From Barrientosiimonas humi (lineage in GTDB: Bacteria > Actinomycetota > Actinomycetes > Actinomycetales > Dermatophilaceae), in NCBI RefSeq assembly GCF_006716095.1, contig NZ_VFOK01000001.1, positions 1-64,000 of the forward strand: a stretch of DNA of 64,000 bases, written 5' to 3'. Positions 18,872 through 26,663 of the stretch are shown piece after piece. Below the pieces are notes generated by a model. It had not been told where the DNA came from. It saw nothing but the letters and a program-made list of their open reading frames with translations, and made no database searches. How positions within the stretch are numbered: the stretch's first letter is position 1; each line of letters starts with the position of its first letter. Made by a program: the position numbers and the translations under genes.

Positions 18872-19738
18872 ATGGCCCTGGCTCAGCAGCCACGCGGTCG
18901 ACGGTCGTACGCCCTGCCCGCGCGCGCGACCGGCGACCTGTGCCGCGTGCACCTGACCTGGGAGGACCCCGGGCGGCAGGCCGCCTCCTACTTCGTGCAC
19001 GGGCAGCCGCACCACCTCTCGGGCCCGCAGCGGATGCGCCCGACGAGCCTCAACCTGCTCGGCCAGACCGGTGAACCGGTCTTCGTGCACAGCGGGCTGC
19101 ACCCGGCCGGCGAGGCGTGGGACTACCTCGTGGTCGCGGTCGACGACCGCGGCGAGGTGTGCGCCACCAGCGACGTCGTGGGGGCCGCCTCGTCGGTCTC
19201 GGTGTCGGTGAGCGGGCGCCCGGTCGCCACCGTGGGCTCGTTCGAGGGCCGTTCGCACGGGCGGGCGCTGGCCCGGTTCGGCTACGTCCGATACCAGTCG
19301 ACCTTCCCCGCCGACGTCGACTTCACCCACGGCCGCGACGAGCCGTCGACCGCCTGGAGCTGGTTGCAGCCCGGACCCGACGACGCGTGGGCCGGACGGC
19401 GCACGCACCGCTTCCGGCTGCGCTTCGACCTGGACCACGCGCCGCGCGAGGACCTCGACCTCGCCGTGTGGCTGGCGGACCGGCACCCCACGCGTGCCGC
19501 GACGGCCGGGCTGAGCATCAACGGGGAGCGGCTGGAGCCGCTGCTGTTCGTCGACCAGGCCGACGGGGCCGGCGGCGCGGACCACCAGGTGGCGCCGGGG
19601 CACGGGGCGGGGCCGGCGTACCTCGAGCGGGCGGTGCCGGCCACGGCGCTGCGGCCGGGGGAGAACGTGCTCGAGATCGTCAAGGACCAGGGGTCCTGGA
19701 TCGCCTACGACGCGCTGGGGCTGTTCGCGCGGGGCTGA
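18872..19738 (+). CDS. Protein resembling the C-terminal half of family 4 rhamnogalacturonan lyases
   Basis: 288 residues. An N-terminal fibronectin III-like part (VHLTWEDPGRQAASY) is followed by a beta-sandwich stretch with TAWSWLQPGPDDAWAG, LSINGERL and LRPGENVLEIVKDQGSW. The last motif is typical of the carbohydrate-binding domain that ends PL4 rhamnogalacturonan lyases. The catalytic domain is absent and there is no signal peptide. ATG 18872 or GTG 18866 may be the start. It could bind a sugar or be a lyase relative with a new use; I am only moderately sure of the family. Confidence 0.55.
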   Translation: MALAQQPRGRRSYALPARATGDLCRVHLTWEDPGRQAASYFVHGQPHHLSGPQRMRPTSLNLLGQTGEPVFVHSGLHPAGEAWDYLVVAVDDRGEVCATSDVVGAASSVSVSVSGRPVATVGSFEGRSHGRALARFGYVRYQSTFPADVDFTHGRDEPSTAWSWLQPGPDDAWAGRRTHRFRLRFDLDHAPREDLDLAVWLADRHPTRAATAGLSINGERLEPLLFVDQADGAGGADHQVAPGHGAGPAYLERAVPATALRPGENVLEIVKDQGSWIAYDALGLFARG

Positions 19739-19745
19739 CGTCGGC

Positions 19746-19776
19746 TTGACTCTCCCGTGACGTGAGGCGCTGGAGT
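19746..19776 (+). promoter_or_regulatory. MerR-type promoter/operator
   Basis: A TTGACT -35 (19746-19751) is followed 19 bases later by a weak -10 (TGGAGT). The spacer holds a near-palindrome CTCCCGT-G-ACGTGAG (19752-19766). Overlong spacing with a dyad in the spacer is the MerR-family arrangement and suggests self-regulation of the gene at 19808. Confidence 0.6.
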
Positions 19777-19807
19777 GGGCGCCGTGACCAGGGAGCAGGA
19801 CCAGACG

Positions 19808-20575
19808 ATGTCGACGTGGACGGTCGGTGAGGTCGCGCGCGAGCTCGGCGTGACCGTCCGCACGCTGCACCACTACGACGAGATCGGGCTCGTGGTGCCG
19901 AGCGAACGCTCGGCCGCGGGCTACCGGCTCTACACCGAGCCCGACCTCGAGCGGCTGCAGCACGTCGTCGTGTATCGCCGGCTGGAGCTGTCGCTGGAGC
20001 AGATCCGAGACCTGCTGCAGGGCGGCGACGCACAGACCCACCTGCGCCGGCAGCGCGAGGCGGTGCTGGCGCGGCTCGACGAGCTCGCCGGCCTGGTCAC
20101 GGCCATCGACAACGCACTGGAGAAGACCATGAGTGACCAGCGGTTGACCCACGAGGAGCTGAAGGAGCTGTTCGGGGGCGAGTTCTACGACCACCGCGAC
20201 GAGGCCGAGCAGCGCTGGGGCGACACCGACGCCTGGCGGGAGTCGCAGGAGCGGCAGAAGCGCTACGGCAGGGCCGAGTGGACCCAGATCAAGGCCGAGA
20301 CCGACCAGCTGCAGGGCGAGCTCGCGCGGCTGTTCAAGGCCGGCGTCCCGGCCACCGACCCGGCCGCGACGGCCGCCGTCGAGGCGCACCGGCAGCACAT
20401 CACGCGCTGGTTCTACGACTGCCCGCTCGAGATGCACCGCAACCTCGGGGAGCTCTACGTCAGCGACCCGCGGTTCACCGCGAGCTACGACGAGGAGTAC
20501 GCCGCGCCCGGCCTCGCGCAGTGGGTGCGCGACGCGATCGGGGCCAACGCCGATCGGCAGGACGCGGCAGGCTGA
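19808..20575 (+). CDS. MerR-family regulator with TipA-S-type domain
   Basis: 255 residues. MerR winged helix-turn-helix at residues 4-72 (WTVGEVARELGVTVRTLHHY), a long coiled-coil dimer helix (75-112), then an all-helical TipA-S-like domain (LTHEELKELFGGEFYDHRDEAEQRWG, AVEAHRQHITRWFYDC, MHRNLGELYVSDPRF). In TipAL this domain captures thiopeptide antibiotics and switches on transcription. Whether this copy still binds such ligands is unknown; it has two Cys (one in WFYDCP). The start choice rests on the HTH position; a GTG 8 codons earlier is possible. Confidence 0.88.
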   Translation: MSTWTVGEVARELGVTVRTLHHYDEIGLVVPSERSAAGYRLYTEPDLERLQHVVVYRRLELSLEQIRDLLQGGDAQTHLRRQREAVLARLDELAGLVTAIDNALEKTMSDQRLTHEELKELFGGEFYDHRDEAEQRWGDTDAWRESQERQKRYGRAEWTQIKAETDQLQGELARLFKAGVPATDPAATAAVEAHRQHITRWFYDCPLEMHRNLGELYVSDPRFTASYDEEYAAPGLAQWVRDAIGANADRQDAAG

Positions 20576-20642
20576 GCGCGCGGGAGGGCCGCGGGAGTCG
20601 GGTCGCGGGGCGCTGTCGGCGGGGTCGCCTAGGCTGCGAGCC

Positions 20643-21281
20643 ATGCCGGAGCCTGCTGCCGCCTCGCGTGGGGTGTTCGTCGTGCTCGAGGGTGGCGACG
20701 GCGCCGGCAAGTCCACCCAGCAGCGGCTGCTCGCCGACTGGCTGGCCGAGAGCGGCGCCGAGGTGGTGCTCACCCGCGAGCCCGGCGGCACCCCGCTCGG
20801 CGAGCAGATCCGCGCGCTGCTGCTGCACGGCGACCACGTCGCGGCGCGCGCCGAGGCGCTGCTGTTCGCGGCCGACCGCGCCCACCACGTCGAGACCGTG
20901 GTGCGCCCGGCGCTCGAGCGGGGCGCCGTCGTGGTCCAGGACCGCTATCTCGACTCCTCCGTCGCCTACCAGGGTGCCGGGCGCGACCTGGCGGCCGATG
21001 ACGTACGCCGGTTGTCGCTGTGGGCGACGCACGACCTGCGCCCCGACCTCACCGTGCTGCTCGACGTGCCGCCGCAGGTCGGTGCCGAGCGGCGCGGCGG
21101 GGTGCACGACCGGCTCGAGCGGGAGGGGGCCGACTTCCACGAGCGGGTGCGCCGCGGCTTCCTCGACCTCGCCGAGGCCGAGGCGCACCGCTATCTCGTG
21201 GTCGACGCGTCGCTGCCGGCCGACGAGATCGCCGGGATCGTGCGCGAGCGGGTCGCCCCGCTGGTGGGGGGTGCGTCGTGA
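20643..21281 (+). CDS. tmk: Thymidylate kinase
   Basis: 212 residues; phosphorylates dTMP to dTDP. P-loop EGGDGAGKST (about 16-25), the DRY-like motif in VVQDRYLDSSVAYQG, and TREPGGTPLG for substrate binding. ATG 20643 is 7 bases after TAGGCT (20630-20635), so the transcript is probably leaderless. The stop overlaps holB as GTGA, the common actinobacterial tmk-holB pair. Confidence 0.96.
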   Translation: MPEPAAASRGVFVVLEGGDGAGKSTQQRLLADWLAESGAEVVLTREPGGTPLGEQIRALLLHGDHVAARAEALLFAADRAHHVETVVRPALERGAVVVQDRYLDSSVAYQGAGRDLAADDVRRLSLWATHDLRPDLTVLLDVPPQVGAERRGGVHDRLEREGADFHERVRRGFLDLAEAEAHRYLVVDASLPADEIAGIVRERVAPLVGGAS

Positions 21282-22423
21282 CGGTCTGGCGCGACGTCGT
21301 CGGCCAGGACGAGACGGTCGCGACCCTGTCGGCGGCGGCCGCCGACCCCGCGCAGATGACGCACGCGTGGTTGCTCACCGGCCCGCCGGGGTCCGGACGC
21401 TCTACTGCCGCAAGGGCTTTCGCGGCTGCGCTGCTGTGCCCCGACCACGGCTGCGGCGACTGCCACGAGTGCCGCACCGCCAAGGACGGCAGCCACGCCG
21501 ACGTCACCGTCGTGGCCACCGAGGGGCTGTCGATCCAGGTCAAGGACGCGCGCGAGCTGGCTCGGGTCGCCCAGCACCGGCCGTCCGTCGGCGCGTGGCG
21601 GATCATCATCATCGAGGACGCCGACCGGCTCACCGAGCGCGCCGCCGACGCGCTGCTCAAGGCGCTCGAGGAGCCGGTGCCGCGCACCGTGTGGCTGCTG
21701 TGCGCGCCCTCGCTCGAAGACGTCATCGTCACGATCCGCAGCCGCTCCCGGCACGTGCGGCTGCGCACCCCGCCGGCCGACGCGGTCGCCGAGCTGCTGG
21801 TGCGGCGCGACGACGTCGATCCGGCGATGGCGGCGTACGCCGCGCGCGCCGCGCAGTCGCACGTCGGCCTGGCACGTCGGCTGGCCCGCGACGAGGGGGC
21901 GCGCATCCGGCGGCGCGACACCCTGCAGCTGGCCGGGCGCATCGGCTCGCTCGGCGACGCGATGGAGGCTGCGGCCGACCTGGCCTCGATCGCCACCGAG
22001 GAGTCGACCGCGAGCTCGGCCGAGCGCGACGCGGCCGAGAAGCAGCGGCTGCTCGAGCAGCTCGGCGCCGACCCGGCCGCCCGCACCCAGCCGCCGCACA
22101 TCCGCTCGCAGGTCAGCGCGCTCGAGAAGGAGCAGAAGACCCGCGCCACGCGGTTCGGGCGCGACGTCGTCGACCGGTCGCTGGTCGACCTGCTGTCGCT
22201 CTACCGCGACGCGCTCGTGGTGCAGGCCGGCACCCCGGTCGAGCTGGTCAACGTCGACCAGACCGAGCTGCTGGCCACGCTGGCGCGCTCGTTCAGCGCC
22301 GAGCAGCTGCTGGCGTGCATGACCGCGATCGGCACCGCCCGCGAGCGCATCGAGGCCAACGTGCCCCCGCTGCTCGCGCTCGAGGCGATGACGATCAGCC
22401 TGCGGCTGCCGCAGCGCCGCTAG
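21278..22423 (+). CDS. holB: DNA polymerase III subunit delta'
   Basis: 381 residues, clamp-loader subunit. An AAA-type fold with a degenerate P-loop (GPPGSGRSTAA; Arg replaces the usual Lys), a zinc-like cysteine group (CPDHGCGDCHEC), the IIEDADRLTERAADALLKALEEP segment, and sensor SRSRH. A degenerate ATP site is normal for delta' in several lineages. Starts at GTG 21278, overlapping tmk. Confidence 0.93.
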   Translation: MTVWRDVVGQDETVATLSAAAADPAQMTHAWLLTGPPGSGRSTAARAFAAALLCPDHGCGDCHECRTAKDGSHADVTVVATEGLSIQVKDARELARVAQHRPSVGAWRIIIIEDADRLTERAADALLKALEEPVPRTVWLLCAPSLEDVIVTIRSRSRHVRLRTPPADAVAELLVRRDDVDPAMAAYAARAAQSHVGLARRLARDEGARIRRRDTLQLAGRIGSLGDAMEAAADLASIATEESTASSAERDAAEKQRLLEQLGADPAARTQPPHIRSQVSALEKEQKTRATRFGRDVVDRSLVDLLSLYRDALVVQAGTPVELVNVDQTELLATLARSFSAEQLLACMTAIGTARERIEANVPPLLALEAMTISLRLPQRR

Positions 22424-22524
22424 CTCCCCGCGACGGCGCCGGATCCGGTGCGAGCCGCGCGGCCGGGCGCCGAGGTTCGTCGGTTAGCGTTCAGGGCAAC
22501 CCCCCGACGAGAAGGTGAGCCCGG

Positions 22525-24075
22525 ATGACCCCCACGACCGATCGGCGCCGCCGAGTGCGCACCACCGCAGCAGTCACGGCGGCCGCGGCCCTCGTGCTCG
22601 CGGGGTGCACCGACTCCGGCTCGTCCGAGCAGTCGTCCACGTCCGTGCCCGCCAGCGCCACCAAGGCGCCCGCGCCGTCGCTGGCGAAGTTCTACGAGCA
22701 GAAGCTGGACTGGCGCGGCTGCGAGGACGGGGCGCGGTGCGCGCAGCTGGAGGTGCCGATCGACTACGCCAAGCCTGCGGACGGCACCATCAAGATCGCG
22801 GTGCTCAAGCGGGCGGCCACCGGCAAGCGGCAGGGCTCGCTCGTCGTGAACCCCGGCGGCCCGGGCGGTTCGGGTGTCGACTACGCCAACGCGGCCGACT
22901 TCATCGTCTCGCGCGACGTGCGCAAGGCGTACGACGTCGTGGGCTTCGACCCTCGGGGCGTGCAGCGCTCGGCGCCGATCACCTGCTACTCCGACACCCA
23001 GATGGACGCCTACCTCGCGGGTGACCCGACGCCGGACGACCCGGCCGAGGAGACCGCGTTCATGAACGGCAGCAAGGCGTTCGGCGCCGCGTGCAAGACG
23101 AAGGCGCCCCAGCTCGTCGGGCACGTGTCGACGGTCGAGGCCGCCAAGGACATGGACGTGCTGCGGGCGGTGCTGGGGTCACCGAAGCTGGACTACCTGG
23201 GCAAGTCCTACGGCACCTTCCTCGGCGCGACCTACGCCGACCTGTTCCCGCAGAACGTCGGCCGGTTCGTGCTCGACGGCGTGGTGCCGCCCGACCTCGA
23301 CAACAGCGCCGTGAACCGCGGTCAGGCGGAGGGGTTCGAGCGGGCGACGAAGGCGTACGTCAGGGACTGCATCTCCGCGGGCAGCTGCCCGCTGGGAGGC
23401 ACCGAGGCCGCCGGCGTGAAGCGCATCCAGGACTTCCTCAAGCAGCTCGACGCCAAGCCGATCCCGGTCACGAACGACGCGCGGGTCAAGCAGCTCACCG
23501 AGGGCTGGGCGTCGATGGGCATCGCGGCGGCGATGTACGACCAGGGCAGCTGGTCGACGCTGACCGACGCGTTCCGGCAGGCGTTCCGGGGTGACGGCAA
23601 CGGGTTGATGTCGCTGGCCAACAGCTATGCCGAGCGGGACAGCTCGGGCAGCTACGGCGGCAACATCATGCAGGTCATCGGCGCGGTGAACTGCCTGGAC
23701 CGGCCCGGCTCGTCCGACCCCAAGTCGTACGAGCGCGACGCGGCCGACTTCAGCAAGGTCGCCCCGACCTGGGGGAAGATGCTGGCCTGGGGCACCGCCG
23801 GGTGCGGCACCTGGCCGGTGGAGGCCACGGGCAAGCCGAAGCGGATCACGGCCGAGGGCGCCGACCCGATCCTGGTGGTCGGCACCACGCGCGACCCGGC
23901 GACGCCCTACGAGTGGTCGGTCCGGCTCAACAACATGCTGGCCGACAACCGGTTGATCTCCTGGGACGGCGACGGCCACACGGCCTACATGCGCAGCAAC
24001 CAGTGCGTCGACGACACGGTCGATGCCTACCTGCTCGAGGGCAAGGTGCCGAGCGCGAAGGACACCAAGTGCTGA
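22525..24075 (+). CDS. TAP-type alpha/beta-hydrolase lipoprotein (Hip1/SlpE-like)
   Basis: 516 residues. Lipobox VLAGC at about residue 25-29, a short Ser/Thr linker, then an alpha/beta-hydrolase with oxyanion segment NPGGPGGSG and nucleophile Ser228 in GKSYGTFLGA. A TAP-like C-terminal domain holds the acid (TTRDPATPYEW) and His (DGDGHTAY). Relatives are tripeptidyl aminopeptidases of Streptomyces and the mycobacterial serine protease Hip1. It should sit on the outer face of the membrane and trim peptides. Its promoter is probably at 22480-22490 (TAGCGT). Confidence 0.88.
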   Translation: MTPTTDRRRRVRTTAAVTAAAALVLAGCTDSGSSEQSSTSVPASATKAPAPSLAKFYEQKLDWRGCEDGARCAQLEVPIDYAKPADGTIKIAVLKRAATGKRQGSLVVNPGGPGGSGVDYANAADFIVSRDVRKAYDVVGFDPRGVQRSAPITCYSDTQMDAYLAGDPTPDDPAEETAFMNGSKAFGAACKTKAPQLVGHVSTVEAAKDMDVLRAVLGSPKLDYLGKSYGTFLGATYADLFPQNVGRFVLDGVVPPDLDNSAVNRGQAEGFERATKAYVRDCISAGSCPLGGTEAAGVKRIQDFLKQLDAKPIPVTNDARVKQLTEGWASMGIAAAMYDQGSWSTLTDAFRQAFRGDGNGLMSLANSYAERDSSGSYGGNIMQVIGAVNCLDRPGSSDPKSYERDAADFSKVAPTWGKMLAWGTAGCGTWPVEATGKPKRITAEGADPILVVGTTRDPATPYEWSVRLNNMLADNRLISWDGDGHTAYMRSNQCVDDTVDAYLLEGKVPSAKDTKC

Positions 24076-24120
24076 GCGGGTCGGCCTGACGTCGTTGCGC
24101 GGCGCGGCGCTCGGCCGGTC

Positions 24121-24609
24121 TCAGGTCTCCGGGCCGAGCGCGGCGTCGAGCACCGCGGGGTCCTCGCAGGCGCGGGCGAACGCGGCGATGCGGGCGCGGA
24201 TCTCGCGGCCGAGCACCTGCTGGCCGATGGGTTCGGCGACGGGGGCGAGCAGGGCGGGCTTGATGGCGTAGGTGTACTTCCAGACCGCGAGCGTGCCGTC
24301 GACGCCGCCGCGCACCTCGGGGGTGAAGCGCCAGCCGCCGCCGAAGCTCGCGAAGAACCACGGCCCGGTCTCCATGGTCATCCCGACCGACGACGGCGGG
24401 CGGTAGGACACGTAGCGGCTGACCATCGACGGCCCGACGCGCGCCCGGGTGAGGGTGCGCACGCCCTTGCCGGGCCGCTTGGCGTCGAGCAGCTCCTGGT
24501 GACGGATGAACGGGTCCCAGCTCAGGCGTACGTCGCCGGTGGTCTGACTCACCGCGAACGCGACCGCGGGACTCACCGGCACCCACGTCGAGGCCACGAC
24601 CTGAGGCAC
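24121..24609 (-). CDS. SRPBCC/polyketide cyclase-like protein
   Basis: 162 residues with the START-like pattern: an opening strand VVASTWVPVSPAVAFAV, a central ETGPWFFASFGGGWRFTP stretch and a long closing helix (EIRARIAAFARACE). Such proteins bind hydrophobic ligands; the ligand here is unknown. GTG 24609 is favoured because TACGCT stands exactly 7 bases upstream; the GTG at 24615 is too close to that box. Confidence 0.7.
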   Translation of the reverse strand: MPQVVASTWVPVSPAVAFAVSQTTGDVRLSWDPFIRHQELLDAKRPGKGVRTLTRARVGPSMVSRYVSYRPPSSVGMTMETGPWFFASFGGGWRFTPEVRGGVDGTLAVWKYTYAIKPALLAPVAEPIGQQVLGREIRARIAAFARACEDPAVLDAALGPET

Positions 24610-24666
24610 GCTCACGAGCGTAGGCGAGGCGCCGGCGCTCGATTCGGCGGCTCGCGGCCCCGTGCG

Positions 24667-24672
24667 TATACT
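24667..24672 (+). promoter_or_regulatory. -10 box of tRNA-Thr
   Basis: TATACT, the best -10 hexamer in the region, lies 28 bases before the tRNA. A poor TTCGGC at 24643-24648 is the only -35 candidate. Confidence 0.6.
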
Positions 24673-24700
24673 CGGTGCTCGCGCCCGGCGACGGGCGCCC

Positions 24701-24773
24701 GCCGCCTTAGCTCAGTCGGCAGAGCGATTCACTCGTAATGAATAGGTCGTCGGTTCGATTCCGACAGGCGGCT
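24701..24773 (+). tRNA. tRNA-Thr (anticodon CGT)
   Basis: 73 bases form a full cloverleaf: acceptor arms GCCGCCT/AGGCGGC, D arm with AGCTCAGTCGGCAGAGC, anticodon arm ATTCA-CTCGTAA-TGAAT with anticodon CGT reading ACG, and T arm GTCGG-TTCGATT-CCGAC. Discriminator T; the CCA end is not encoded. It is followed by its own terminator. Confidence 0.97.
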
Positions 24774-24782
24774 CACCTCCAG

Positions 24783-24809
24783 ACACCCCCGGCCGACGGT
24801 CGGGGGTGT
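24783..24809 (+). terminator. tRNA-Thr terminator
   Basis: Stem ACACCCCCG (24783-24791) with CGGGGGTGT (24801-24809), a 9-base loop, followed by TCTC. It begins 10 bases past the tRNA. Confidence 0.8.
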
Positions 24810-24886
24810 TCTCGTGCCGGCGGATCGGCCCCCACCTGTCGCACCCCCCTGGCAGCATGCCGCCAACAGCTCAGGGGAGGGTGACC

Positions 24887-25816
24887 ATGCCCGAGATGGA
24901 CGAGCAGGACGTGGACGAGAAGGCGGAGCCGGGATTCGGGGGCTGGCTGTCGAGGTCTTGGCTCACGGCCTGTGCCTCTGCCCTCGTCGGAGGGATCGTC
25001 ACTGCGGTCGTCATCCATGGACCGAACCAGTTCCGTCATTGGCTCGACACGTTCAGCCGGACGCCGGGCTTCGGTGGTGTTGCGGCGCTGGGCGCGGCTG
25101 CGGTGGCGTTCGCGGCCGCGAGCAAGACCGTGCGGGCGTCCAGGGAGAGCACGACGAAGACGATCAGGGCACAGGCCGTGGAGAAGCGCGAGGACCGGTG
25201 GTGGGACACGGCCAGATGGGCGTATGACTCCTTCGCGCGGCAAGAGGCGACCAGGAACGTGCCAGTGGTCCTTGCCGTCCTGCAGCACCTCACGACCGAG
25301 CTCGGCGAGCGACCGGACACCGAGGGCGGCAGGCTCGTGAAGTCGTTCGCGGCCGCGGTGGAGGAGGAGGTCAACCAGCAGCGATTGGCCGCGGCGCAGG
25401 AGACGGTGCGGATCCTGCAAGCCGCTGTTCAACCCGACAGGCCAGGCCGGCCCCCGGTCATCGCGCCAGATGGCACCCGAGTGGGCTGGACGCCATGGAA
25501 GATCGTGGAGGAGTCGGGCCCGCACAAGGGCGAGGTATGGGCTGCGCTGCCGATGGAGCCCGGCGAGGAGACGAGAGTGCGGATGGCTCCCGTGTCCCTT
25601 GACGTGCAGGCCCACGTGTCCTACGTGCCCACGAGAGCGACGCCTCAACAGGTCGCAACGTCACCAGTCATCACGGTGCCCCTCGCAGCCGATCCCACCG
25701 GGGAGCAGCTCGCTTCGCTCCGTGTGCACTACGGCTCCAATGGAGTGACAGGGCCCGATGGCAGGGGTCATGATGGAAGCGCGGAACGAGCGGAGGAGCC
25801 CTCGGATGGTGAGTGA
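24887..25816 (+). CDS. Two-helix membrane protein, unrecognised
   Basis: 309 residues. Acidic N-terminus, two membrane helices (about 28-46 and 64-84), a charged helical stretch (KTVRASRESTTKTIRAQAVEKRED) and a soluble domain of about 200 residues containing RWWDTARWAYDSFARQ and a later beta-rich part (SLDVQAHVSYVPT). The ATG follows GGGGAGGG by 5 bases. It is the first gene after the tRNA terminator and overlaps the next gene. Codon use is less GC-biased than in the housekeeping genes. I do not recognise the family. Confidence 0.7.
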   Translation: MPEMDEQDVDEKAEPGFGGWLSRSWLTACASALVGGIVTAVVIHGPNQFRHWLDTFSRTPGFGGVAALGAAAVAFAAASKTVRASRESTTKTIRAQAVEKREDRWWDTARWAYDSFARQEATRNVPVVLAVLQHLTTELGERPDTEGGRLVKSFAAAVEEEVNQQRLAAAQETVRILQAAVQPDRPGRPPVIAPDGTRVGWTPWKIVEESGPHKGEVWAALPMEPGEETRVRMAPVSLDVQAHVSYVPTRATPQQVATSPVITVPLAADPTGEQLASLRVHYGSNGVTGPDGRGHDGSAERAEEPSDGE

Positions 25817-26234
25817 CCGGACGCAGACCAAGGGTGGCAGGACGATTCGGCGGGTTCAGCTGGACGAGGCCATTCAGATCCCTGAGGCCGGTCGTGAGGT
25901 GACCGACAACGTGCTCTCGCAGGTCCGCGACGTGGTGTCCCACTACGAGACTCCTGAGTGGCAGCGGCTGGCCGTTCGCGATGCCGTTGCGCAGGTCGAA
26001 GTCCCAGAGTCGGTGCGACAGGCGATCCGCGAGATGAGTGGGGATGAGCTATTGCCGGACGGCACCCGTGAGGCTCTCAGGAACGCGGGATCGGTCAGCA
26101 GCGTTCCGGCGCCAATCCTGGAACAGGTCCAGCTTCTGGTGAAGTCGTATCTCGACTCTGTCGAGCTCGCGAACGAGGCGCGGGCACTGCGCCACGACGT
26201 GACGTCGTTGCGGGTCGACGCCGAGGCATCTTGA
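25806..26234 (+). CDS. Hypothetical helical protein, coupled to the upstream gene
   Basis: 142 residues, no membrane segment or signal. Largely helical and acidic: VTDNVLSQVRDVVSHYETPEW and PAPILEQVQLLVKSYLDSVELANEARALRHD could be coiled-coil or bundle helices. ATG 25806 has GGAGGA 8 bases upstream and overlaps the end of the upstream gene by 11 bases, so the two are probably co-translated and may act together. No family recognised. Confidence 0.6.
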   Translation: MVSDRTQTKGGRTIRRVQLDEAIQIPEAGREVTDNVLSQVRDVVSHYETPEWQRLAVRDAVAQVEVPESVRQAIREMSGDELLPDGTREALRNAGSVSSVPAPILEQVQLLVKSYLDSVELANEARALRHDVTSLRVDAEAS

Positions 26235-26267
26235 CTCTCGCGGGAGCGTGGAGATGAGCCACGCACC

Positions 26268-26387
26268 GGTGGCAGCCTGGATGAGGCGGGCTGGCTCGTC
26301 CCGCTGGACGACGAGGGCAACCGCGTGGTGGCGCTCTACGTTCTCGCCGACCCGGCCGGGCACCCCATCTGTCTTCTCGTTCAATAG
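26268..26387 (+). pseudogene. Remnant of a VOC/glyoxalase-like gene (3' end only)
   Basis: About 40 codons, open up to a TAG at 26385, read GSLDEAGWLVPLDDEGNRV, then VVALYVLADPAGHPICLL. The DPAGHPxCL ending is the typical C-terminal strand of VOC-superfamily proteins. No start codon, ribosome site or N-terminal half is present upstream, where the frame runs back into the stop of the preceding gene. I read it as a truncated relic, perhaps marking one edge of the accessory block. Confidence 0.6.
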
Positions 26388-26457
26388 GCCCGCACAATGG
26401 GCCCGCACCGAGCGCAGACGACACGGATCGGGCTAGCTGCTGGGGAGGCCCGAGGAT

Positions 26458-26655
26458 GTGCCTCCTGAGGTAGCGCTTGGCCCCCGGGGTCGCCGTGTGG
26501 CCTGCCGGAAGACTGGCGCAGGTAGTGTCACCAGGCGGTGGTTCGAGATTCGCGACGTCCCACTCGGCCCGGGCGACGCGAACGTCCCGCACGGAGGTCA
26601 AGGGGGATCTGTGGAGATCGAGCAGCAGGCAGAGATCACGAGCTGCGCGCCTTGA
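26458..26655 (+). CDS. Possible small ORF before the ABC exporter
   Basis: 65 codons from GTG 26458, with GGGGAGG 9 bases upstream; the stop is 8 bases before the ABC ATPase start. The second half looks protein-like (WFEIRDVPLGPGDANV, then SVEIEQQAEITSCAP); the first half is Arg/Gly-rich and unconvincing. A small exported or leader peptide is conceivable from position alone. A shorter 14-codon reading from GTG 26611 behind AAGGGGG is also possible. Otherwise 26388-26663 holds only a TAGTGT hexamer (26523-26528) that could be the operon's -10. Confidence 0.25.
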   Translation: MPPEVALGPRGRRVACRKTGAGSVTRRWFEIRDVPLGPGDANVPHGGQGGSVEIEQQAEITSCAP

Positions 26656-26663
26656 GGGCGCCG

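Noticed and set aside
21278-22423. Loss-of-function reading for holB because its P-loop has Arg in place of Lys
   Set aside because: The delta' subunit is often a non-hydrolysing clamp-loader part, so a degenerate P-loop is normal.
26538-26663. N-terminal extension of the ABC ATPase from GTG 26538
   Set aside because: The extra residues are Arg-rich and do not fit the family. The ATG at 26664 places the first beta strand (SIVVDHVSLRYR) normally.
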